From: UBA7985 sp965661545
Lineage (GTDB): Bacteria; Pseudomonadota; Alphaproteobacteria; UBA7985
Assembly: GCA_965661545.1 (NCBI GenBank)
Contig: CBFIEF010000001.1
Location: 79,071-143,070, forward strand
DNA: 64,000 bases
Reading direction: 5' to 3'
The notes below the pieces were generated by a model, which saw only the letters and a list, made by a program, of their open reading frames with translations, did not search any database and was not told the origin of the DNA. Below, in pieces: positions 55,770 to 63,634 of this stretch. Positions within the stretch are counted from its first letter, which is position 1; every line of letters starts with the position of its first letter. The position numbers and the translations under genes were made by a program.

Positions 55770-57359
55770 CTACAATAGTCGCGTGATGAGATCTTTATCC
55801 AAGCCGTAGATATCATTTGCGAGTTGCAGACGCCCATCTTCGCCCACAAAAGCGGTCATGTAAGACAGGAAAACCTGCACCGAACGGGCTGGTCGAGCGA
55901 CTTCAATTTGGCCGGCGTTCATCGCTTGGCGAATGCGGCTGCTGTCCCAGACGGTGTCTTTGAGCATGTATTCAGCCAGCGCTGTTGGCTGAGAAACCCG
56001 CACGCAGCCCGAGGAATGTGCGCGGTTGTTGCGGCTGAACAGATCGCGGGAGGGCGTGTCGTGGAGATAGATCGCTTGGTCATTGGTCAGAGAGAACCGA
56101 ACAGCGCCCAGAGGTCCGCGTGTGCTGGGCGGTTTACGCAAAGTAACCTTCGACGAGATGTTCTCATCATACCAATTCACACGGTAGGGATTAACAATCT
56201 GACCACCATAGTAGACCTCAAAGCCCTGAATGATGGCGTAGGCAGGGTCAGCTTGGATGCTTTCTAGATAATCTTTCTCCATAATCGAGCGGGGAACTGT
56301 CCAATCGGGAGAGAACTTCAGGGACGTGATGCGGTCAGACAAAACCGGCGTTTGCCGCGTATCCCGTCCAACGACGACAGGCATGTTGAGCACGTCTTGG
56401 TCGCCATCGCGGGCAACCAGCGTGAAATTGGGGATGTTGACCCGCACGTGTCGCGGGGTTTTCAGTGGCTCTTCCCACCGCAGCCGCTCCAGATTCGCAA
56501 GGACAACGCCTAGGCGCTCTGTGGGCGAGGTGTTCATCCGCTTTTTCGTATTGGAGCCAATGATTCCATCAACGGCCAAGCCATTGCGCCGTTGATAGGT
56601 TTTGACAGCTTCAAGCAACCCATCATCAAAGAACGCCGGGTCTGCGACCGCTGCGGTGCTGCTGTAGTCGCCCGATGCTGCCAAGTGCTGCCGCAACTGG
56701 GCGACTGTCGGGTGGGTTACACCCCGCTTTAGCAAGGGGCCAGCATCGATCTGCGATGGACCTTTGGCGGACACAGTGCGGATCCGGCTCAGATAGCCTT
56801 GGAGCGCAACGTATTCTTTCTTTTTGGGCGCCAAACTTTTGAGAAAGGCATCGAGGCCTGTACCCTCATCAAACTCCAGCAGCAGCTCAGAGGGCTGTTT
56901 TTTCAGCGATTGGGGGTAGCGCCCATTATAGATGTCCGAGGCATAGCGAAGTGTTGCCGCCGTTAGGACCAAATCTCGCCGCGCGATGCTGGTTAAATCA
57001 TAGGACTGCGAGAGGTCGTCCATGCCAAGCGCCCAGTAGTTCGCGGGCTTCAACCCATGGTCGCCTGAGGACTGCATGATCTTGAGCGCATCCACGGTAT
57101 CCGCGCGCCAGTTGAAATCTTGATAGAACAGCGGCTGGTAATTGCGGCGGGCGTAATAGTCGAGCAGGTCGGTACGACTCAGGCCAAAAGTGCGCAGGTC
57201 GCGTGGGATATTTGCAGTCAGCAAATCCCGCATGATCCCGTCAGAGCTTAGCCCACCAGCCGCAGCGTCTTGCGCCGGAATCGCAAGCGGCTGGGTTGCC
57301 ACAGCGAGGCCGCACATCACCAGAGAACTGGCCGCTAGAATTCGAAAAGCACGAAGCAT
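55770..57359 (-). CDS. L,D-transpeptidase, YcbB / LdtD type
   Basis: Makes 3-3 peptidoglycan cross-links in the periplasm. The 529-residue protein has a signal peptide (ILAASSLVMCGLAVATQPLAI), a helical domain of the YcbB type (residues about 50-210), a peptidoglycan-binding-like segment (LLEAVKTYQRRNGLAVDGIIG) and the YkuD catalytic domain, with active-site cysteine in HSSGCVRVS (near residue 450). The insertion that forms the YcbB capping loop lies ahead of the cysteine. It lies 182 bases upstream of the DUF882 gene on the same strand. Confidence 0.93.
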   Translation of the reverse strand: MLRAFRILAASSLVMCGLAVATQPLAIPAQDAAAGGLSSDGIMRDLLTANIPRDLRTFGLSRTDLLDYYARRNYQPLFYQDFNWRADTVDALKIMQSSGDHGLKPANYWALGMDDLSQSYDLTSIARRDLVLTAATLRYASDIYNGRYPQSLKKQPSELLLEFDEGTGLDAFLKSLAPKKKEYVALQGYLSRIRTVSAKGPSQIDAGPLLKRGVTHPTVAQLRQHLAASGDYSSTAAVADPAFFDDGLLEAVKTYQRRNGLAVDGIIGSNTKKRMNTSPTERLGVVLANLERLRWEEPLKTPRHVRVNIPNFTLVARDGDQDVLNMPVVVGRDTRQTPVLSDRITSLKFSPDWTVPRSIMEKDYLESIQADPAYAIIQGFEVYYGGQIVNPYRVNWYDENISSKVTLRKPPSTRGPLGAVRFSLTNDQAIYLHDTPSRDLFSRNNRAHSSGCVRVSQPTALAEYMLKDTVWDSSRIRQAMNAGQIEVARPARSVQVFLSYMTAFVGEDGRLQLANDIYGLDKDLITRLL

Positions 57360-57482
57360 CAGGAGACCTTATCGACGAATAACCAGAAACAGGGATATAA
57401 ACTTCTCGTTTTTGGCGTCAGAATCGCCATCACATGTTGTGTATATCAAATTTGGACAATGCGTGAAAAGGGAGCGACGTCG

Positions 57483-57959
57483 ATGGGGCGGTACATGAGT
57501 ATTCACAATTTGAAGATTTCGACCGTTTTGGCGGGGACTGTGGCACTTGCGTTGGTCGTGTCGGGCTGTGCTTCGTCAGATGATCCGAACGCGGCGGTGA
57601 TCGCTGCAGCAAACTCGGGGCTCAGCACTCAATTGCTGCAAAAGAGCCTGACGGTCGAAGCCGGGACGGAGCAAGACGCGCTGGAAGCGGCGGTCAGCAC
57701 CGCTGTTTGGGCACCCAGTGACCAGCTCAACGCCGATGTTTCGGAATATTTTGGGCAGCTCGGTCCCAAAGCCTTTGCCGTGACGCCGCCAACCGATACG
57801 GGCGCTCAGTCGTGGGGCAGTATTCACGGCGCAGCCTCGACGCAGGAGGCACAGCGCGACGCCATACAGATTTGCAGCAATGTCGCCAGTCAGCGCGGCA
57901 TCAGTCTGCCGTGCTCCCTCTTATTCATTGAAAACTCTCAGCAGCCGTTGGGCTGGTAA
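57483..57959 (+). CDS. lipoprotein with DUF4189-like C-terminal pattern
   Basis: A 158-residue lipoprotein with signal peptide and lipobox (VALALVVSGC). The C-terminal part reads KAFAVTPPTDTG, a Gly-rich turn, EAQRDAIQICSN and LPCSLLFIEN, in the same order as the lipoprotein at 46.1 kb. AGGGAG eight bases before the ATG at 57483 decides the start; the frame opens at 57459. It is divergent from the L,D-transpeptidase gene. Function unknown. Confidence 0.8.
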   Translation: MGRYMSIHNLKISTVLAGTVALALVVSGCASSDDPNAAVIAAANSGLSTQLLQKSLTVEAGTEQDALEAAVSTAVWAPSDQLNADVSEYFGQLGPKAFAVTPPTDTGAQSWGSIHGAASTQEAQRDAIQICSNVASQRGISLPCSLLFIENSQQPLGW

Positions 57960-57994
57960 GCCTCTGGTGGAGGCTCCCGGTGATTTAGGGAGCC
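57959..57994. repeat. two mutually exclusive hairpins between convergent genes
   Basis: AGCCTC / GAGGCT (57959-57975) and GGCTCCC / GGGAGCC (57972-57994) share bases, so only one can form. The second includes the stop codon of the oxidase gene on the minus strand. Neither has a T-run. Confidence 0.35.
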
Positions 57995-58590
57995 AACCAA
58001 GCCGCTCGCCTTTGCCCTGCCAAGCCGTAATCAAACAGCAGTCGCCGATGGCTGCCTTTGAGTGACAAAACCTCCATGCGATCCGCTGTCAGGTGCAGCA
58101 CCCGAAAGTTCTTTCGGGCACGGCTGAGATCGTCAGCGGTCATGTCGTCAACCGCAATGGTCGTGTTTTCGGGCTCGAGCATCGCTGTGCCGGGTTCGAC
58201 GGTGTTGGCGTAGATCGTCTTGGTGGCGAGGGTCAGCTTAGCCCACGCGAGCTCGGTGTATTCCTTGCGGGTATCGAGCATCTCAATCCGGCCCATCACC
58301 GTTACCTGCAGCGATTTGCGCGGATCGTAGAACGACAGACTGGCGTGCTTGGCCTTGGGGATGACGGCGGCTTTGCGAGAACGAGCGTCGGTGTGCATCT
58401 CGAACCGTTTCGCTGACCGGTCCAAGCCTCGGAGGACCACGGTGCGCGGCACGGGCGTGAAGCCATCCAGATAACACAGCGTCGGCCAGTGAAAAGCGTG
58501 ACGCGGCTTCTGCACGCCCTCCCTGAGTTCATTCCAAACCACATCGTGGCCCAGCTTCAGGTCATCAAAGGGCGAGGGGTCGTTTGACAT
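57985..58590 (-). CDS. pyridoxamine 5'-phosphate oxidase-family flavoprotein
   Basis: A 201-residue protein of the PNPOx-like split-barrel FMN-binding fold. The N-terminal block PRTVVLRGLDRSAKRFEMHT, with DARSRKAAVIPKAKHASLSF, matches the FMN-phosphate-binding strands of PdxH-type proteins; the length (about 200) fits short PNPOx-like proteins. Whether it makes pyridoxal phosphate is uncertain. Its ATG overlaps the stop of the sapC gene by one base (TGATG), so translation is coupled; the frame upstream of it belongs to sapC in another phase. Confidence 0.8.
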   Translation of the reverse strand: MSNDPSPFDDLKLGHDVVWNELREGVQKPRHAFHWPTLCYLDGFTPVPRTVVLRGLDRSAKRFEMHTDARSRKAAVIPKAKHASLSFYDPRKSLQVTVMGRIEMLDTRKEYTELAWAKLTLATKTIYANTVEPGTAMLEPENTTIAVDDMTADDLSRARKNFRVLHLTADRMEVLSLKGSHRRLLFDYGLAGQRRAAWLAP

Positions 58591-59315
58591 CAGCCCGCCA
58601 TCCGTGCGGCTTGGGCTAAATCCGTCCAATTGTGCTTCGAGGCCAAGTGTGCATAGAGCGGCGCAAGCCACCCCTTTTCACGCCAAGCGAGAAAGACGCC
58701 TTCGCTCACCTCGCTCAGTCGCCGTTCGTCGACAATCAGAAACCCGCCTAGTTTAAGCGACTGCGTTTCGCCTAATTCAATTTCACGATCGTCTTCAACC
58801 AAGATTCCCGCATCCTGAAAGGCCCGTAACATCGCAAGGCTGTCTTCCCACTGGCGATTGAAATCGGCGCAGAACGTGAGGGCTTCATTGAGAAATGGTG
58901 TGGGTTGCCGGTTATCGAACAGTTTATCACCCCGATCTTCGGACAAACGCCCGCTCGATTCCTCGACGCCAAGCACCATCCGTTTGCTTTCCGGGTCGGA
59001 CATCAGCAGGAACGGGAACCGTCGAATATAGGCCGGGATATAGGCGCCGGGACGCCACTGTCCGGCCTGATCGATGAACAGGTTTCCGCTGTCTTTAATG
59101 CCGACAATGCACACCGGGGACATGGGTGCTTGTGGGGTAAAAACGATTGGATAACAGCGACTTGCTGTCTGAAACTCTACGGCTGTGAGGGGCAGTGACG
59201 TGACCTCACGCGCATATCCAAAGCTGTAGGCGGGCAACAAGCGCATGTTGTTGTGCCGCCCAGCCGTGACAGGGGCTGGATTGGAGTACAGCGGTGGTTG
59301 GCGCTTGGCGCTCAT
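58590..59315 (-). CDS. SapC family protein
   Basis: A 241-residue protein of the SapC family (PF07277), originally noted next to S-layer genes of Campylobacter. Family blocks are PLTAVEFQTASRCYPIVF, ALVG-type strand VCIVGIKDSGNLFID, WRPGAYIPAYIRRFPF and the C-terminal WLAPLYAHLASKHNW. There is no signal peptide. No S-layer gene is nearby, and the function is unknown. It is coupled to the PNPOx-like gene. Confidence 0.88.
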   Translation of the reverse strand: MSAKRQPPLYSNPAPVTAGRHNNMRLLPAYSFGYAREVTSLPLTAVEFQTASRCYPIVFTPQAPMSPVCIVGIKDSGNLFIDQAGQWRPGAYIPAYIRRFPFLLMSDPESKRMVLGVEESSGRLSEDRGDKLFDNRQPTPFLNEALTFCADFNRQWEDSLAMLRAFQDAGILVEDDREIELGETQSLKLGGFLIVDERRLSEVSEGVFLAWREKGWLAPLYAHLASKHNWTDLAQAARMAG

Positions 59316-59590
59316 AGGGGGAGTCTCATGACGTCTTTTATTCCTTGAGCCGTTTAACTGCGGTTCTGACGCTAAGCGGTCAAGTCTTTGCTTTGTGGAT
59401 CATATGTCTGGGGCACCGCTGAGAACTTGATTCAGTTTTATCTAACTTATTCCACCTTGGCCCCCGAATTGCACCGCTCCCTGTAACGCTCAGCGCTGAC
59501 CGCATAACCCGGCATGCGCAACAAGGGTCGAAAAGGCTCATGGGCAAAATAATAAAAATGAATTTAAAGAATTGAATTGAGGAACAGGCG

Positions 59591-60034
59591 ATGGCTGAGA
59601 AGCCTAAAAGCCCGGACGAGCTGCTTCAGATAAGGGAGCTGCTGTTCGGCAACGAAAAGCGTGACATCGATACGCGTGTCAGCGGTTTGGAAAAGGATGT
59701 GGTCGACGTGCGCGGCACCATCTCTGATGTCGATACCGCCCTGAATAAGAAAATTGAAACAGCGAGCTCTGGCGCCAGTGATGATGTCCGAGCGCTCAAC
59801 GAGGAAATGCTTTCTCGGTTGAACGGGATGGATCAAACCATCGCCGACAATTCTGCTGCTGCTTCAGAGTCACTGTCCCGAGCCGTTGGGAGCTTGACTT
59901 CCGAGCTGAAAAATTTGGGCACGCAGTTGAACGAAACGACACGGAAACTGGATGAAGAACGAGAGCGGCGAGAAATGCTGTCGAACGGATTGCGCGCCTT
60001 GGCCGATGCCATGATGTCGCCGTCCACACAGTAG
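59591..60034 (+). CDS. coiled-coil protein, first gene of the GTPase cluster
   Basis: A 147-residue soluble protein that is almost entirely helical, with heptad-like coiled coil from about residue 25 to 135. Its first part, ELLQIRELLFGNEKRDIDTR, resembles the start of the next protein (DLDALRALILGEDDAAVR), suggesting a shared docking element. GAGGAACAGGCG precedes the ATG. It starts a plus-strand run of four genes. I do not recognise a named family. Confidence 0.75.
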   Translation: MAEKPKSPDELLQIRELLFGNEKRDIDTRVSGLEKDVVDVRGTISDVDTALNKKIETASSGASDDVRALNEEMLSRLNGMDQTIADNSAAASESLSRAVGSLTSELKNLGTQLNETTRKLDEERERREMLSNGLRALADAMMSPSTQ

Positions 60035-60095
60035 GACGTATTTCGTCCTATTCTTAGTTTGCTCTGATTTCATTTTTTGACGGAGGCTCCCACGC

Positions 60096-62066
60096 GTGAG
60101 CACCGATGACCAATTTCCGGTGAACGACTTGGATGCCCTGCGCGCATTGATCCTTGGGGAGGATGACGCCGCAGTCCGCTCGGTGCATGAACTTGCGCAC
60201 AGGCTCGGCACAGTCGAAGACAGGCTGCGGGAAGATCCCGTCACGGTCGAACGCTTGCAGGCTGCGTTGGGGGACGTGCTGCATGGGTTAGAGGGTGACG
60301 AGCGAAGATTGGTGCAGGAGCGGCTGACGGCCTTGCTGCTGACCAACATTCAGAACGAGATCAAGGCCGCTAAGCCCAGCTTTGTTCAGGCGATCTACCC
60401 CGTTGCAGGCGGGTTGGTCCGCAAAGGCATTCAGCAGGCCATTTCTGAGCTGCTGGAAATGATCGAAGAACGACTTTCTGAGCCGGCCACGGTCTACAAG
60501 CGAGCCAAGATCCGCTTTCAGTCCATGATCACGGGCAAGCCCGAAGCCGAAATCTGGTTACGGCAAACAGGATTGTTCCACGTCGATCGGATCTTGATGG
60601 TGGATCGGACCTCCGGCACGGTTATTACTGGCTTGCGACAGGACCGCGATGGCAGGGCGACAGACACCGTCAATTCAGCGGATTCCGTCCAAGGCGAGGA
60701 TCAAATCGTTTCCGGCATGCTGACGGCCATTATGTCATTCAGCCAGGAAGCATTTGGCGAGGGAAATGGCGGCGGCGGGGAGTTGTCGACGCTGGAGTTT
60801 GAAAACAGCCAGTTGCATGTCAAAGCAACGCCGCTTGTCTTGTTGGTGATCCGCACCATCGGCACGCCACCTGCGAAGATCAACAGCGTCATCGAAAACC
60901 GCTTCGGTCGCATGGTGACGGATAACGCCGACGCGCTGGGGTCGTTTGACGGCAGTTTGCCCGATGGTGCGCGCGTGGAGATTCAGTCACAACTGCGCCG
61001 CTTGCTGCGAGAACTACGAAACGCACAAAGTGAAGGCATGCCGTCGCGGAAAAAAGGCGCACGACGCCCGATCATGACCTTTGTGATGGCCTTGGGCGGG
61101 GTGTTGCTTGCGGCACTGATTTTGATCGCTATCCTCAACGCCATCCGAATCAACGGAAACGTTTCAAGAGTGCAAGCCACCATCGATGAAATCGAGCAGT
61201 TGCAGGCCTACCCACTCGAAGCCGACTATGATCGCACCAAAGCCAGCGTGGTCGTGCGTGGATTGGTGCCGGATGCTGCTTCGGCGGGGCGGCTAGAGAC
61301 ATTTTTGCGTGAAGATCACCCGCGGTTGGCGCTGAGCTTTGCGCTGTCCAACATCGCGACAGACGCTGTACGGCCCATTCTGCGTGGTCCTCGAATTGAG
61401 CGTGAATCCAACTCATCCAGCGTGAACCAACTCCGCGATGAAGCCTTTATTCGAGATACGATTATCCTCGATCTGGAACAGCAAATCGGCGACCTGCGGT
61501 TGGCGATGGCTGGGACAGAAGCCATCGACGCCGCACAGTCTTACCCCGCCCTGACCTATGATCTTGACCCTGATTTGGGCGCGCTGCGAAACAAGATTGG
61601 CGGGACGCTGGTGATGGCGTTAAAGGCTAAGCGCAACGCGACTGTTCCGATCAGCGAGCAAAATGATCTGTTCGGGCTCGGCGGGGGCGCGCAGTATTCG
61701 GCGCTGGAAGCACAACTGGACCAGCAAACCATTGCGGGCACGCTGATTGGCTTTAATGCCGCGGGCAGCTTTACGGACGTCGAGCTGGCGCTCGAGGCTA
61801 CACGGCTGGTGGCGGAATTGCTGGAGACAAAACCGAAAGGCGTAAAGCTGGAGCTGTTGTCGGTTGTTCGGCCTGTGATTGGTCGAAACTTGCCCGCGAA
61901 CATGGACCGGTTCATCGCGTCCAAAACCCGCGCTCTGCTGATCGCCCAAGGCGTAAACTCGAGCGACATTCGGGTGCGCACCGGCGGGACCGCGGCGACC
62001 GTCGTCGAAATTGACCCGGCATCATGGCGTAAGTCACACTATGTAGGTTTCCGGCTTGCATATTAG
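60096..62066 (+). CDS. OmpA-type transmembrane protein with large cytoplasmic module
   Basis: A 656-residue protein without an N-terminal signal peptide. Residues 1-320 are cytoplasmic: an LR-LILGED start, a helical block (FVQAIYPVAGGLVRKGIQQA), and an alpha/beta block with ILMVDRTSGTVITG and QIVSGMLTAIMSFSQEAF. From memory this module is typical of a class of OmpA family proteins in cyanobacteria and proteobacteria. One membrane helix (residues about 325-345, VMALGGVLLAALILIAILNAI) leads to a periplasmic part with a BON-like segment (ASVVVRGLVPDAASAGRLET) and a C-terminal OmpA-like domain (ASKTRALLIAQGVNSSDIRV) for peptidoglycan binding. A GTPase gene follows 44 bases downstream. Confidence 0.78.
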   Translation: MSTDDQFPVNDLDALRALILGEDDAAVRSVHELAHRLGTVEDRLREDPVTVERLQAALGDVLHGLEGDERRLVQERLTALLLTNIQNEIKAAKPSFVQAIYPVAGGLVRKGIQQAISELLEMIEERLSEPATVYKRAKIRFQSMITGKPEAEIWLRQTGLFHVDRILMVDRTSGTVITGLRQDRDGRATDTVNSADSVQGEDQIVSGMLTAIMSFSQEAFGEGNGGGGELSTLEFENSQLHVKATPLVLLVIRTIGTPPAKINSVIENRFGRMVTDNADALGSFDGSLPDGARVEIQSQLRRLLRELRNAQSEGMPSRKKGARRPIMTFVMALGGVLLAALILIAILNAIRINGNVSRVQATIDEIEQLQAYPLEADYDRTKASVVVRGLVPDAASAGRLETFLREDHPRLALSFALSNIATDAVRPILRGPRIERESNSSSVNQLRDEAFIRDTIILDLEQQIGDLRLAMAGTEAIDAAQSYPALTYDLDPDLGALRNKIGGTLVMALKAKRNATVPISEQNDLFGLGGGAQYSALEAQLDQQTIAGTLIGFNAAGSFTDVELALEATRLVAELLETKPKGVKLELLSVVRPVIGRNLPANMDRFIASKTRALLIAQGVNSSDIRVRTGGTAATVVEIDPASWRKSHYVGFRLAY

Positions 62067-62110
62067 CGAAAATTATCGTCCTTGAAGCTGCAATCTTTAA
62101 GGGGATAAGC

Positions 62111-62650
62111 TTGGCAAATCTCGCTCAAAAAGTCTGTATCGTCGGAGAGTTTTCCGTAGGGAAAACCTCCTTGATACGTCGCTACGTGCTCGGCTTGTTT
62201 TCCGATGATTACAAGGCGACCTTGGGTGTGAATTGCTACAATCATGCGGGTCAGTTCCTACACCCCACGACGGGCGCAACCCACGCGATCAATCTGATCC
62301 TATGGGACATCGAAGGCGGTCAGCAGAAGTCATCTATGCTCAACACCTATTTGATCGGTGCGTCCGGTGCGCTGGTGATCGCAGATGTGACTCGGCCTGA
62401 GACGATCCAAGCCGTTGATCACTATTACAACTTGCTCGAAAGCGTGATTCCGGGGCGCCCAAAGGTGCTGGCATTGAATAAAGTCGATCTGATGGATGGA
62501 AGCCCAACGATGACTCACGCGCTTGCCATGGCGCAGGACAAGGCCAAGGCACTGGGGCTGAGGTTGGTACAAACGTCGGCGTCTAAGGGCAATCAGGTTC
62601 CCGAGCTGTTCGGCGGTCTTGCCTCCGACATCCTGCGGCTGCGCGGTTAG
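62111..62650 (+). CDS. Rab/Ras-like small GTPase
   Basis: A 179-residue single-domain GTPase that closely resembles eukaryotic Rab/Ras proteins and bacterial relatives such as MglA. G1 is GEFSVGKTS (residues 12-20), the G2 threonine is Thr37 in YKATLGV, G3 is WDIEGGQ (65-71), G4 is NKVD (123-126) and G5 is TSASKG (155-160). At the position of Ras Gln61 there is Gly70, with a glutamine one place later. There is no lipid-modification tail. Translation starts at a TTG with GGGG six bases upstream, which suggests low expression. It lies between the OmpA-type gene and the PAS/kinase-like gene, four bases before the latter. Confidence 0.88.
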   Translation: MANLAQKVCIVGEFSVGKTSLIRRYVLGLFSDDYKATLGVNCYNHAGQFLHPTTGATHAINLILWDIEGGQQKSSMLNTYLIGASGALVIADVTRPETIQAVDHYYNLLESVIPGRPKVLALNKVDLMDGSPTMTHALAMAQDKAKALGLRLVQTSASKGNQVPELFGGLASDILRLRG

Positions 62651-62653
62651 CTC

Positions 62654-63634
62654 ATGGCAATCCAAGACCCCATCCAACGCGCTCAAGAAGATCTGCTGAA
62701 CGCCGGGTTGATCAATCTCGTTATTCTTGATTCTGATGCTCGGATCGAAGCGGTGCAGGGCGCGCTGGTGGTGGGCTGGCAGGTTGGCGAAAGCGCTATC
62801 GACCGACTGTTCGTTCTGGCTGGGATGGAAGGTCTGATTACGGCAATGGCGGAGCAAGGGGCGACGATGGAACCCTTGGAACTGCCCGCAGTCTTTCTTG
62901 GCGGCAATCATGAAGACGGAGACTTGGGTGTATCGGTCCGCATGTCGGCCTTGGAGGGTTCCCGCGTCCTGCTGCTGCTGCGCCCACTAGAGGCGGCTGG
63001 CGCAGTGGGTCAACGCTCGGTGCAGCAGCATAACGATTTGGCCTTGGTACGCGGTCAGATGGAAAAGTCTCAATCACAGGCAGAATTGAATATCACGGCC
63101 CGAGAGGCCCTGTTCGACAACCTGCGCTGGGGCTTTCGGGCGCCGCTAAGCACGTTGGCGCAGGCGGTTGAGGATCAGGCTGAACTCGCCGCTCTGGCCG
63201 ATGAAGCCTTGCATGCCGTGGATGATTGGCTTGAATTGCTCATCCTGCGGACAAAACGCAGCGAAGAAGACCATGGTGCGCCAGAACCGATTGCGGTGGC
63301 GTCGATGATGTCAGCGTTTCAGGGCGTTGAGACCAGCGCGTCAGAAGCCAGTATCAACGCTGCGAAAGGGCGCGTGTTGGGGTCGGCTGCGATCCTTTGC
63401 AAGGGTATTTCCGCCGTTCTTCGTGCCGCAAACGGACCGCTGAAATTGGCTTTTACGGTTGAAAACGCCAGTGCCTGTTGGACGATCAGTGGGATTGAGA
63501 ACGCTGTGGCGCTAGAGGCTGATTATCGCCTGGAGCTTGCCCGTTCGGCCATGATGCTGATGGCGGGTTCGCTCCGCGTCAGCGTCAGCGACGGTCAGGT
63601 GGTATTTTCAGTGCCTGTGCAGCCGCTGCTCTAG
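62654..63634 (+). CDS. PAS / degenerate histidine-kinase-like protein
   Basis: A 326-residue soluble protein. The first 115 residues look PAS-like (INLVILDSDARIEAVQG; SRVLLLLRPLEAAG). A helical part then contains LFDNLRWGFRAPLSTLAQAV, which lines up with the dimerisation helix of histidine kinases (HELRTPL), but the phosphorylated histidine is replaced by tryptophan. The C-terminal 130 residues are where an ATPase domain would be, yet they show no N box or DxGxG motif. It probably signals by binding rather than phosphorylation (inference). It begins three bases after the GTPase stop and overlaps the convergent kinase gene by four bases. Confidence 0.68.
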   Translation: MAIQDPIQRAQEDLLNAGLINLVILDSDARIEAVQGALVVGWQVGESAIDRLFVLAGMEGLITAMAEQGATMEPLELPAVFLGGNHEDGDLGVSVRMSALEGSRVLLLLRPLEAAGAVGQRSVQQHNDLALVRGQMEKSQSQAELNITAREALFDNLRWGFRAPLSTLAQAVEDQAELAALADEALHAVDDWLELLILRTKRSEEDHGAPEPIAVASMMSAFQGVETSASEASINAAKGRVLGSAAILCKGISAVLRAANGPLKLAFTVENASACWTISGIENAVALEADYRLELARSAMMLMAGSLRVSVSDGQVVFSVPVQPLL

